Source: an uncultured Lachnospiraceae bacterium (GTDB lineage: Bacteria > Bacillota > Clostridia > Lachnospirales > Lachnospiraceae). Taken from it: 5,930 nt of DNA. Position 1 is the stretch's first letter. Every line of letters begins with the position of its first letter. The translations under genes were made by a program, and so were the position numbers. The notes beneath the pieces are model-generated. The model was not told the DNA's origin. It did not search any database and saw only the letters and a program-made list of their open reading frames with translations. The stretch covers positions 1 through 5,930 of the forward strand of contig CAKRJK010000104.1 in assembly GCA_934351705.1 (NCBI GenBank), read 5' to 3'. Of the stretch, positions 1-5,930 are shown piece after piece.

Positions 1-2114
1 TGTTGCAGATTGCCTCACTTCTGGAGGTTGCAAAACGGGCAAAGGCTTTTTCCAGAACGGAGAGGGACGATGCCGTATCAGACTCTTTAGATTCCTTTTT
101 TGACGGAATTGAACCTTTGACACCGCTTTTAGACGAAATCCGCCGCTGTATTATCTCGGCAGATGAGATTAGCGATGATGCAAGCAGCAATTTAAAATCG
201 ATCCGCCGCAATATGCGTAGTATGCAGGATAAGATTCACACACAGATGAACAGCCTGTTAAACTCCGCCTCCGCAAACGGTTATCTGCAGGATAACGTCA
301 TCACCATGCGAAACGGTCGCTACTGCCTTCCTGTAAAAGCAGATTCCAAAAACCAGGTGTCCGGTATGGTTCATGACCAGTCTTCTACCGGTTCTACGGT
401 ATTTATCGAACCGCTTGCCATTGTCAACTTGAACAATGAGTTAAAGGAGCTTTCCTTAAAGGAACAGGAAGAGATTGAAGCAATCCTGGCTAATCTTAGC
501 AATTTAACCTCCGAGTATATTCCGTATATTTCCGAGGATTACCGCATTCTGGTTCAGCTTGATTTTATCTTTGCAAAGGCGCTTCTGGCAAAAGATATGA
601 ACGGTGTCGCACCGCTTTTTAACACCAGAGGATACATTGACATCAAAAAAGGCCGCCATCCGCTTTTAGACAAAAAGAAAGTGGTTCCGATTGACATTCG
701 TCTCGGCGATGCTTTCGATCTGCTGATCGTGACCGGACCGAATACGGGCGGTAAAACCGTTTCCTTAAAAACAGTCGGTCTCTTTTCTCTGATGGGACAG
801 GCGGGACTTCACATTCCTGCCAATGACCGCAGCGAACTTGCCATTTTCACGGAAATTTTTGCGGACATCGGCGACGAACAGAGTATTGAGCAGAATTTAA
901 GTACATTTTCTTCTCATATGACAAACATTGTCTCCATTTTAGAAAATGTAACTCCAGATTCCCTTGTCCTGTTTGATGAGTTGTGTGCCGGAACCGATCC
1001 GACAGAAGGTGCGGCACTTGCCATTTCCATTTTATCCTGTTTGCATGAGCGTGGAATCCGTACAATGGCAACCACACATTACAGTGAAATCAAGGTCTTT
1101 GCACTCTCCACCGAGGGTGTTGAAAATGCCTGCTGTGAATTTGACGTGGCAACTTTAAGCCCGACCTATCGTCTTTTAATCGGAATCCCGGGAAAAAGTA
1201 ATGCATTTGCCATTTCCGGAAAACTCGGTTTAGACGCCTCTCTGATCGAGGACGCAAAATCACGTCTCTCTGAAAATCAGGAAAATTTTGAGGACTTGCT
1301 CGCCAGTCTGGAGACAAGCCGCATCACGATTGAAAAAGAGCAGCTTGAGATTGCCTCTTACAAAGAAGAAATTGCAACACTCAAGAAAAAACTGGAAGAA
1401 AAACAGGAGCGTCTGGATAACAACCGCGAAAAGATTTTACGTGAAGCCAATGAGGAGGCTCACAAGATTTTGCGTGAGGCGAAAGAAATTGCCGATACTT
1501 CCATCCGCAACTTTAACAAATACGGAAATATCAACGGCGATGCGAAAGCAATGGAAAAAGAGCGTGCCAAACTTCGCGATAAGATGAATGCGGTTGAGAA
1601 AAATATGTCCATGAAGCCAAAAACTTCCCAAAATACAAATGTACCGAAAAAACTCCGCATCGGTGACTCTGTCAAGGTTTTAAGCATGAACCTCAAGGGT
1701 ACGGTTCACTCATTACCGGACGCAAAGGGCAACTTATTTGTACAGATGGGAATCCTCCGCTCACAGGTCAACATCAAGGATTTGATTCTATTGCCGGACG
1801 ATACCAACACCAATGAAAAGAAATTCCAAAAGACAAGTGCCGGAAAAATAAAAATGAGCAAGACCGCCAGCATTTCCACCGAGATCAATCTGATCGGAAA
1901 AACAGTGGACGAGGCTCTTGCCGTCTTAGACAAATATTTAGATGACGCTTATTTAGCTCACCTTCCGTCCGTGCGTATTGTGCACGGCAAAGGAACCGGT
2001 GCGTTACGCAACGCCGTACACGGCTACTTAAAGCGTACAAAATATGTGAAAAATTATCATTTAGCAGAGTTTGGAGAGGGTGACGCCGGCGTTACCATTG
2101 CCGAATTCCGTTAG
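1..2114 (+). CDS. mutS2: MutS2 family ATPase with C-terminal Smr domain (5' partial)
   Basis: The visible part is 703 codons plus TAG. The family is usually about 780-800 residues, so roughly 90 N-terminal residues lie upstream; the TTG at position 3 is an internal leucine codon, not a start. Numbering from that codon, the core and lever region precedes the ATPase. Walker A is GPNTGGKT (245-252), the signature-like loop STFSSHM is at 300-306, Walker B is LVLFDELCAGTDP (321-333, D325/E326), and the H-loop TTHYSE is at 358-362. A charged coiled coil follows (about 430-535), then a KOW-like segment (about 551-597) and an Smr domain (about 626-703) with HGKGTG at 661-666. There is no mismatch-recognition domain, which separates it from MutS. 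The family is known to bind branched DNA and restrain recombination, and in Bacillus subtilis to act on collided ribosomes. The Smr LDLR motif reads INLI here, so nuclease activity is doubtful. The next gene starts 18 bp downstream, suggesting co-transcription. Identity is very secure; the cellular role is inferred. Confidence 0.97.
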   Translation, partial: LQIASLLEVAKRAKAFSRTERDDAVSDSLDSFFDGIEPLTPLLDEIRRCIISADEISDDASSNLKSIRRNMRSMQDKIHTQMNSLLNSASANGYLQDNVITMRNGRYCLPVKADSKNQVSGMVHDQSSTGSTVFIEPLAIVNLNNELKELSLKEQEEIEAILANLSNLTSEYIPYISEDYRILVQLDFIFAKALLAKDMNGVAPLFNTRGYIDIKKGRHPLLDKKKVVPIDIRLGDAFDLLIVTGPNTGGKTVSLKTVGLFSLMGQAGLHIPANDRSELAIFTEIFADIGDEQSIEQNLSTFSSHMTNIVSILENVTPDSLVLFDELCAGTDPTEGAALAISILSCLHERGIRTMATTHYSEIKVFALSTEGVENACCEFDVATLSPTYRLLIGIPGKSNAFAISGKLGLDASLIEDAKSRLSENQENFEDLLASLETSRITIEKEQLEIASYKEEIATLKKKLEEKQERLDNNREKILREANEEAHKILREAKEIADTSIRNFNKYGNINGDAKAMEKERAKLRDKMNAVEKNMSMKPKTSQNTNVPKKLRIGDSVKVLSMNLKGTVHSLPDAKGNLFVQMGILRSQVNIKDLILLPDDTNTNEKKFQKTSAGKIKMSKTASISTEINLIGKTVDEALAVLDKYLDDAYLAHLPSVRIVHGKGTGALRNAVHGYLKRTKYVKNYHLAEFGEGDAGVTIAEFR

Positions 2115-2132
2115 CCGAGAAAGGAACAGTTT

Positions 2133-2834
2133 ATGAATAAGCAAAAAATATTGATTGTAGATGACGATGTGAATATTGCCGAGCTTATTTCCCTTTATCT
2201 TACCAAAGAGTGCTTTGACACAAGAATTGTACATGACGGTGAGATGGCATTGGAAGTCTACGACTCCTATGAACCGAATCTGATTCTTTTGGATCTGATG
2301 CTGCCGGGAATTGACGGTTATCAGGTCTGCCGCGAGATTCGCGCAAAGGCAAATACACCGATCATTATGCTTTCTGCAAAAGGCGAGGTGTTTGATAAAG
2401 TCCTCGGTCTGGAATTGGGTGCGGATGACTATCTGCTCAAACCCTTTGACACCAAAGAACTGGTCGCAAGGGTAAAAGCTGTGCTGCGTCGTTATCAGCC
2501 TGCACCGGCTCCGTCAGAGTCACCGGCAAACTTAAAGTGTGTCTCTTACGAGGATCTGGTTATCAACCTCTCAAATTATTCTGTACTTTATCATAACGAA
2601 CCTTTGGAAATGCCACCAAAGGAATTGGAACTGCTGTATTTTCTGGCTTCCTCGCCAAATCAGGTATTTACCAGAGAACAGCTTTTAGACCATATCTGGG
2701 GCTACGAATATATCGGAGATACTCGCACCGTCGACGTCCATGTAAAACGTCTTCGTGCCAAGATTAAAGACCATTCCTCATGGAAAATTGCAACCGTGTG
2801 GGGAATCGGTTACAAATTTGAGGTAAACAAATGA
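2133..2834 (+). CDS. OmpR/PhoB-family response regulator transcription factor
   Basis: This 233-residue protein has the usual length and layout of the OmpR/PhoB family. The receiver domain (about 4-118) has the acidic cluster at D10-D12, phosphoacceptor D54 in LILLDLMLPGIDGY, the switch residue S81 in IIMLSAKGE and K103 in DDYLLKPFD. A Pro/Ala/Ser-rich linker (about 122-133) leads to a winged-helix DNA-binding domain (about 138-232). That domain shows the family pattern PPKELELLYFL, a recognition helix around 196-211 (DTRTVDVHVKRLRAKI) and the wing WGIGYKF near the C-terminus. All residues needed for phosphorylation and DNA binding are present. The ATG is supported by AAGGAA at 2121-2126, six bases upstream. 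The partner kinase overlaps its stop codon by 4 bp, so the two are translationally coupled. It should bind tandem promoter sites after phosphorylation by that kinase; the target genes cannot be read from this window. The specific family member is not recognised, so no symbol is given. Confidence 0.96.
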   Translation: MNKQKILIVDDDVNIAELISLYLTKECFDTRIVHDGEMALEVYDSYEPNLILLDLMLPGIDGYQVCREIRAKANTPIIMLSAKGEVFDKVLGLELGADDYLLKPFDTKELVARVKAVLRRYQPAPAPSESPANLKCVSYEDLVINLSNYSVLYHNEPLEMPPKELELLYFLASSPNQVFTREQLLDHIWGYEYIGDTRTVDVHVKRLRAKIKDHSSWKIATVWGIGYKFEVNK

Positions 2835-3736
2835 TCAATCTATTTTTAACCGTTTTTATTCTCCTATATGTTGTCTTACTTATTATTGTCGTATTTCAGA
2901 TTCAGCGTCCTTTACAGAATCTTTCCGAGGCTGCAAAGGAATACGCAAACGGCAATTACGAGACACCGATTCCGTCCTTTGAAGACAATATCGAGATGAA
3001 ATACATTGCCGCCTCTTTGAATTATATGGCAGACAAACTCAACACCATCGAGAGTAAACAGCGTACTTTTATTTCCAATGTCTCACATGATTTCCGTTCA
3101 CCGCTCACCTCGATCCGCGGTTATGTGGATGCCATGCTGGACGGTACGATTCCGGTGGAAATGCAGGAAAAATATTTAAATATCATTCTCTTTGAAACCG
3201 AGCGTCTTACAAAACTGACCGAGGGACTTTTGGAACTGAACAAATATGAATCCAAGAATTTTGTTTTAGATACCACAGATTTTGATCTGCATTGCATGAT
3301 CCATCAGACATTGGAAACCTTTGAGGGCAGTCTTTCCAAAAAGCACCTCTCTGTCGTGCTGCCTTTTGAGGACATCCCTTTATGCATTCACGCCGATGTC
3401 GGACGAATCCAGCAGGTACTTTACAACCTCATTGATAATGCGATTAAATTTTCCAATCCCGACTCCGAAATCATCATAGATACCACCATCCGCAACGGAA
3501 AAGTATATTTTTCCATCAAAGATTTCGGTATCGGAATCCCAAACGATTCCCTCCCAAAAATCTGGGAACGTTTCTATAAAACAGACAGCTCCCGCGGCAA
3601 AGACACCAGCGGCACCGGTCTCGGTCTTGCCATCGTAAAAGAAATCATTCAGGCACACGGCGAACATATCAACGTCATCAGCACCGAGGGCGTAGGCAGT
3701 GAATTTATCTTCACCCTTCCTCAATCCGCCAACTAA
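2831..3736 (+). CDS. HAMP-HisKA sensor histidine kinase lacking an extracellular sensor domain
   Basis: A 301-residue kinase begins at an ATG overlapping the regulator's TGA. GAGG at 2820-2823, inside the upstream gene, is the likely ribosome binding site, seven bases away. Residues about 3-23 form one hydrophobic membrane segment (LFLTVFILLYVVLLIIVVF). It is followed at once by a HAMP domain (about 24-70; conserved proline in RPLQNLS) and then the dimerisation/phosphoacceptor helix with H86 in SNVSHDFRSPLTSIRGY. The ATPase domain shows the N-box QQVLYNLIDNAIKFS (N199, N203), G1 DFGIGIP (231-237), F-box WERFYKTDSS and G2 GTGLGLAIVK (261-270). All catalytic boxes are intact. Typical OmpR-partner kinases are 400-600 residues with two membrane segments around a sensor domain; both the first segment and the sensor are absent. 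The S at the fourth position of HDFRSP, where T or N is usual, may affect phosphatase activity. It probably phosphorylates the adjacent regulator. The signal is unknown: it may sense the membrane itself or a partner protein. Confidence 0.95.
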   Translation: MINLFLTVFILLYVVLLIIVVFQIQRPLQNLSEAAKEYANGNYETPIPSFEDNIEMKYIAASLNYMADKLNTIESKQRTFISNVSHDFRSPLTSIRGYVDAMLDGTIPVEMQEKYLNIILFETERLTKLTEGLLELNKYESKNFVLDTTDFDLHCMIHQTLETFEGSLSKKHLSVVLPFEDIPLCIHADVGRIQQVLYNLIDNAIKFSNPDSEIIIDTTIRNGKVYFSIKDFGIGIPNDSLPKIWERFYKTDSSRGKDTSGTGLGLAIVKEIIQAHGEHINVISTEGVGSEFIFTLPQSAN

Positions 3737-3750
3737 GCCAGACGAGAACT

Positions 3751-3857
3751 TCCATTTTTAGTTTGCATAAACAAAACAGCCGTACCAGATTCCCAAGACA
3801 CGAAGTGTCGGGTTTCTGATACGGCTGTTTGCTCACGTTTATGCAAACGTCCATTTT
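3751..3857. repeat. Possible MITE-like palindrome with 8-bp flanking direct repeat
   Basis: The direct repeat TCCATTTT occurs at 3751-3758 and 3850-3857. It flanks the 12-bp terminal inverted repeats of the intergenic hairpin with only two and one intervening bases. Short non-coding elements with terminal inverted repeats and target duplications look like this. A chance repeat in T-rich spacer DNA is the simpler alternative. No transposase or second copy is visible in the window. Confidence 0.3.
3761..3848. terminator. Long three-part hairpin between convergent genes, probable bidirectional terminator
   Basis: An exact 12-bp inverted repeat (GTTTGCATAAAC, 3761-3772, with GTTTATGCAAAC, 3837-3848) encloses a 16-position inner stem (3774-3789 with 3815-3830, a single mismatch). 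Inside that is a third stem of GACAC/GTGTC (3797-3801 with 3805-3809) and CCC/GGG around a GAA loop. The inner stem has A-rich and T-rich flanks in the manner of a bidirectional terminator. Read on the - strand, the inner stem is followed by TTTTGTTTA; on the + strand it is followed by the weaker TTTGCTCACGTTT. It begins 24 bases after the kinase stop codon and about 98 bases after the rplQ stop. The folding is seen directly; the terminator role is inferred from position and shape. Confidence 0.8.
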
Positions 3858-3903
3858 AATGTCACTAAAAAGTTCGTGCTCTGTCTCCAACCGAAGACTG
3901 TAT

Positions 3904-3920
3904 CCCGCGTAACCCGTGGG
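3904..3920. other. Small hairpin downstream of rplQ
   Basis: CCCGCG (3904-3909) and CGTGGG (3915-3920) pair around the loop TAACC, with one G-U wobble when transcribed on the + strand. On the rplQ strand that pair becomes an A-C mismatch, so it is weaker there. AGAC (3895-3898) and GTCT (3922-3925) could extend it with a bulge. It lies about 27 bases after the rplQ stop and has no U-run beside it, so it is not a typical terminator. It could be a pause or 3'-end stabilising stem, or chance. Confidence 0.3.
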
Positions 3921-3946
3921 CGTCTCCCGTCGAATTTCAAAACCGA

Positions 3947-4483
3947 TTATACTAACTCAAGTACAACCTCTAAAGCGCCATCACCTTTACGCTGACCAAT
4001 CTTGATGATTCTTGTATAACCACCGTTACGATCTGCATATTTCGGTGCGATCTCTGTGAATAATTTCTCACATAAATCAACATTCTTTGTACCTGCTTTT
4101 CTCTTTGCTCCTTCAGCCGGAACTTCTTTTACAGGATAAAGAACCTTTAACATTTTTCTTCTGGCATGTAAACGGGAAGGCATATCTTTCTTAATTGTCT
4201 TCTCTACCTCATCGTATACGGTTACTTTCTTTCCGTCTACAACTTCTTTTACTCTCTTGCCATCTTTGTCTTTGCGTGGAACTTTTGCTGTTACAGTAAC
4301 TTCTTCATAATTGTCTTTCTCTTTTACTGCTAAAGCGATTAATCCCTCTGCAACTTTGCGAACTTCTTTTGCTTTTGCCTCAGTAGTAACGATTTTTCCA
4401 TTGTATAACAATGCTGTTACCTGGTTTCTGATTAAAGCTTTTCTCTGATCAGATGTTCTGCCTAATTTACGATATTTTGCCAT
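3947..4483 (-). CDS. rplQ: 50S ribosomal protein L17, extended form
   Basis: L17 is a large-subunit ribosomal protein lying near the peptide exit tunnel. The N-terminus MAKYRKLGRTSDQRKALIRN and the C-terminal part (NGGYTRIIKIGQRKGDGA, ending LELV) are clear family signatures. The protein is 178 residues from the chosen start, against about 115-130 for most bacteria. The extra length is mainly a Lys/Glu/Val-rich insert at about residues 56-102, placed just before the SRLHARRKML helix, plus a smaller one around 118-133. I recall similar long L17 proteins in Lachnospiraceae, so this looks like a lineage trait rather than damage. The start is placed at the ATG at 4483 because the family begins MAxYRKLG and GGAGGA lies seven bases upstream. 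An in-frame ATG at 4498 would add MEDTK but has no ribosome binding site and would place the GGAGGA inside the gene. It is the last gene of the rpsD-rpoA-rplQ unit and is followed by the convergent hairpin. Confidence 0.96.
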   Translation of the reverse strand: MAKYRKLGRTSDQRKALIRNQVTALLYNGKIVTTEAKAKEVRKVAEGLIALAVKEKDNYEEVTVTAKVPRKDKDGKRVKEVVDGKKVTVYDEVEKTIKKDMPSRLHARRKMLKVLYPVKEVPAEGAKRKAGTKNVDLCEKLFTEIAPKYADRNGGYTRIIKIGQRKGDGALEVVLELV

Positions 4484-4490
4484 TTTCGTA

Positions 4491-4496
4491 TCCTCC
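4491..4496 (-). promoter_or_regulatory. Ribosome binding site deciding the rplQ start
   Basis: GGAGGA on the - strand lies seven bases before the ATG at 4483. It falls inside the extra codons that a start at 4498 would create, so it favours the shorter L17 reading, which also matches the family N-terminus. Confidence 0.85.
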
Positions 4497-4517
4497 ATTT
4501 GTGGAACATCCGGCCAC

Positions 4518-4538
4518 GCTCTTTGGTCTTACTTACCG
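4518..4538 (-). repeat. Intercistronic direct repeat, copy proximal to rplQ
   Basis: On the mRNA strand this reads CGGTAAGTAAGACCAAAGAGC. The copy at 4582-4598 has the same sequence minus one GTAA. The uninterrupted identity is 15 bases (GTAAGACCAAAGAGC; + strand 4518-4532 and 4582-4596), spaced 64 bp apart. It sits about 22 bases upstream of the rplQ ribosome binding site. The function is unknown: it may be a regulatory RNA element, a protein or processing site, or a relic of a local duplication. Confidence 0.7.
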
Positions 4539-4565
4539 AATGTCATCTTATATTGTGCCACTCAT

Positions 4566-4631
4566 GAGTAAACCGCCCCGTGCTCTTTGGTCTTACCGGT
4601 ACGGCTATCTGAGTTTTGAATAGGTTTACTC
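4566..4631 (-). other. Inverted repeat spanning the rpoA stop codon, possible mRNA stem
   Basis: GAGTAAACC at the very end of rpoA (4623-4631 on the - strand, containing the TAA stop) is perfectly complementary to GGTTTACTC at 4566-4574. They enclose a 48-nt loop that contains one copy of the direct repeat and a short CCGT/ACGG stem. The second arm is followed by a 10-bp palindrome, ACTCATGAGT (4560-4569), which partly overlaps it. No U-run follows, so this is not an obvious terminator. It could protect the upstream mRNA end, guide processing or tune rplQ expression relative to rpoA. Confidence 0.45.
4582..4598 (-). repeat. Intercistronic direct repeat, copy proximal to rpoA
   Basis: On the mRNA strand this reads CGGTAAGACCAAAGAGC, matching the copy at 4518-4538 except for a 4-base GTAA gap. 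It lies 27 bases after the rpoA stop codon, inside the loop closed by the 4566-4574/4623-4631 inverted repeat. The flanking bases are GC-rich (ACGGGGCGG follows it on the mRNA), unlike the AT-rich sequence between the two copies. Confidence 0.7.
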
Positions 4632-5585
4632 TTCGCCCTGGTTGAGCTGTAATCCTAATTCTTTTAATTTTGCTAAAACTTCTTCTAAAGACTTGCGTCC
4701 TAAGTTACGAACTTTCATCATATCTTCCGGTGTTCTGTTAGTCAACTCTTCCACCGTATTGATTCCGGCTCTCTTCAGGCAGTTGTAGGAACGAACAGAC
4801 AACTCTAACTCGTCAATGTTCATCTCTAATACTTTGCCCTTCTCATCGTCTTCCTTCTCAACCATAACCTCTGCAGTCTTGGCATTTTCAGAAAGGTCGA
4901 TGAATAAATTCAAATGCTCACTTAAAACTTTTGCGGCAAGGCTGACTGCCTCATCCGGCTCTAAAGTTCCGTTTGTAAACACATCTAATGTCAGTTTATC
5001 ATAATCTGTAATCTGACCTACACGAGTATTCTCAACTGCTAAATTCACACGTTCTACCGGTGTGTAAATCGAATCAATTGCAATGACTCCGATTGGTACA
5101 TCTTCGTTTTTATTCTTGTCAGCACTTACATATCCTCTGCCCTTTGTAATGGTTAATTCCATGTACAATTTGCAGTCAGGACCGCCATTTAAATGTGCAA
5201 TCACTAAATCAGGATTGAGAATCTCAATATCATCATCCTTGTGGATATCTGCTGCTGTTACGATGCCTTCGCCTTCAAATTCAATGTAAGCAACTTTCGC
5301 CTCGTTGGATGAGCTGGTATTTCTGATTGCCAGGTTTTTGATGTTCATGATAATCTCTGTTACATCTTCTTTTACTCCCGGAATGGAAGAAAATTCATGC
5401 AACACGCCGTCAATCTTAACCTGACTTACAGCAGCTCCCGGTAAAGAAGAAAGCATAATTCTTCTTAAAGAGTTTCCAAGTGTTGTACCGTAACCTCTCT
5501 CCAAAGGTTCTACGACAAATTTGCCGTACTTTTTATCTTCTGAAATTTCAGCGATATCAATTGTTGGTCTTTCGAACTCAAACAC
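4626..5585 (-). CDS. rpoA: DNA-directed RNA polymerase subunit alpha
   Basis: Alpha dimerises to nucleate RNA polymerase assembly, and its C-terminal domain contacts promoter UP elements and activators. At 319 residues it has the normal length. The N-terminal domain (about 1-232) contains the strongly conserved stretch GRGYGTT-type region at 30-40 ([19 protein letters not shown]) and [10 protein letters not shown] around 66-75. A flexible acidic linker (about 235-252, [10 protein letters not shown]) leads to the C-terminal domain (about 253-315), with [12 protein letters not shown] and [11 protein letters not shown]. By count, R265, N268, G296, K298 and S299 fall at the same numbers as the E. 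coli DNA-contact residues, so the UP-element-binding surface looks intact. The start is GTG at 5585, supported by AGGAGG nine bases upstream and by the family N-terminus MFEFERP. It lies between rpsD (39-bp gap) and rplQ (142-nt gap), the usual alpha-operon order. Confidence 0.98.
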   Translation of the reverse strand: MFEFERPTIDIAEISEDKKYGKFVVEPLERGYGTTLGNSLRRIMLSSLPGAAVSQVKIDGVLHEFSSIPGVKEDVTEIIMNIKNLAIRNTSSSNEAKVAYIEFEGEGIVTAADIHKDDDIEILNPDLVIAHLNGGPDCKLYMELTITKGRGYVSADKNKNEDVPIGVIAIDSIYTPVERVNLAVENTRVGQITDYDKLTLDVFTNGTLEPDEAVSLAAKVLSEHLNLFIDLSENAKTAEVMVEKEDDEKGKVLEMNIDELELSVRSYNCLKRAGINTVEELTNRTPEDMMKVRNLGRKSLEEVLAKLKELGLQLNQGEE

Positions 5586-5594
5586 TACAAAGTC

Positions 5595-5600
5595 CCTCCT
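5595..5600 (-). promoter_or_regulatory. Ribosome binding site for the rpoA GTG start
   Basis: AGGAGG on the - strand lies nine bases upstream of the GTG at 5585. A strong site paired with a non-ATG start supports this start. It lies wholly in the 39-bp rpsD-rpoA gap. Confidence 0.85.
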
Positions 5601-5624
5601 TTTTGGGTATCATTGCGTTACATA

Positions 5625-5930
5625 TTATTTAGAATATAACTCGACAATGAGCATCTCGTCTACAGGTACGTCAATTACATCTCTGGATGGTAATTCTTTT
5701 ACTGTTCCTGTTAAGGTTTCGATATTGGAATCTAACCATTCTGGAACTAATCTGCCGCCTGTAACTTCTACGATATCTTTGTATCTCTGCATTCCTTTGC
5801 ATTTTTCTTTGATTTCGATTGTATCTCCGGCTTTGATTAAGTAAGACGGAATGTTTACTGTCTTGCCGTTTACCAATACATGCTTGTGATCTACGATCTG
5901 TCTTGCTTCTCTTCTTGTTCTTGCAAAACC
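5625..5930 (-). CDS. rpsD: 30S ribosomal protein S4 (N-terminal part outside window)
   Basis: The frame is open to the window edge and gives 101 residues ending IVELYSK and TAA. S4 is normally about 200 residues, so roughly the first half is missing. The visible part starts GFARTRREARQIVDHKHVLV, the S4 RNA-binding domain, and continues with GKTVNIPSYLIKAGDTIEI and the KGMQRYKDI segment. The in-frame TTG at 5876 is an internal leucine codon, not a start. S4 binds 16S rRNA early in 30S assembly and is an autoregulator of ribosomal protein mRNAs in several bacteria; any leader target would lie outside this window. It is the first visible gene of the rpsD-rpoA-rplQ unit. Confidence 0.97.
   Translation of the reverse strand, partial: GFARTRREARQIVDHKHVLVNGKTVNIPSYLIKAGDTIEIKEKCKGMQRYKDIVEVTGGRLVPEWLDSNIETLTGTVKELPSRDVIDVPVDEMLIVELYSK

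Noticed and set aside
847..1933. Several 64-99 codon frames on both strands inside mutS2
   Set aside because: All overlap well-conserved MutS2 ATPase, coiled-coil or KOW sequence in other frames and have no independent support.
3380..3724. 114-codon open frame on the - strand inside the kinase gene
   Set aside because: It lies fully antisense to conserved kinase motifs, has no convincing ribosome binding site or recognisable domain, and is explained by codon bias of the real gene.
3761..3848. Riboswitch or small RNA gene in the convergent gap
   Set aside because: The structure is a single long nested hairpin placed after two stop codons, with no aptamer-like junction and no visible promoter, so a terminator or palindromic repeat explains it better.
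4484..4498. Upstream ATG adding MEDTK to L17
   Set aside because: No ribosome binding site precedes it, GGAGGA sits inside it, and the family starts at the MAKYRKLG methionine.
5521..5844. 107-codon open frame on the + strand across rpoA and rpsD
   Set aside because: It is antisense to two conserved ribosomal-operon genes, and its Ser/Ile/Thr-rich translation has no family resemblance.
1..5930. CRISPR array, defence system, prophage or transposase
   Set aside because: No regularly spaced repeats and no nuclease, integrase or transposase reading frame were found; the genes are core housekeeping and signalling genes.

Overview
The window looks like a low-to-mid G+C Firmicute of the class Clostridia, most likely a Lachnospiraceae member (Roseburia/Agathobacter/Butyrivibrio-like). 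This rests on recalled family resemblance: the wording of the alpha subunit, an unusually long ribosomal protein L17 with a charged internal insert, the HDFRSPLT H-box of the histidine kinase, and strong GGAGG ribosome binding sites. No database search was possible, so the genus is not fixed.

Layout. Two gene groups converge on a 210-bp gap. On the + strand, positions 1-3736 carry the C-terminal ~90% of mutS2 (5' end outside the window). It is followed 18 bp later by an OmpR-type response regulator, whose stop codon overlaps the start of a short histidine kinase (ATGA overlap). The three genes look like one transcription unit. On the - strand, positions 5930-3947 carry the end of the ribosomal alpha operon: rpsD (C-terminal half only), rpoA and rplQ. 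The gap holds an 88-nt, nearly fully paired hairpin that can serve as a terminator for both groups.

How the genes work together. S4, RNA polymerase alpha and L17 are housekeeping products made from one mRNA. The response regulator and kinase form a two-component pair. The kinase has a single membrane segment running straight into HAMP, with no extracellular sensor domain, so its signal is unclear. MutS2 is an ATPase of the MutS family with a C-terminal Smr domain, linked in the literature to recombination control and, in Bacillus, to rescue of collided ribosomes. Its Smr domain here has N and I in place of the D and R of the usual LDLR motif.

Most of the window is ordinary core genome. I see no CRISPR array, phage, IS transposase, tRNA or rRNA. 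The points most worth a second look are the sensor-less kinase, the altered Smr motif, the L17 insert, the long intergenic hairpin flanked by a short direct repeat, and a repeated element in the unusually long (142 nt) rpoA-rplQ spacer with a possible degenerate third copy after rplQ.
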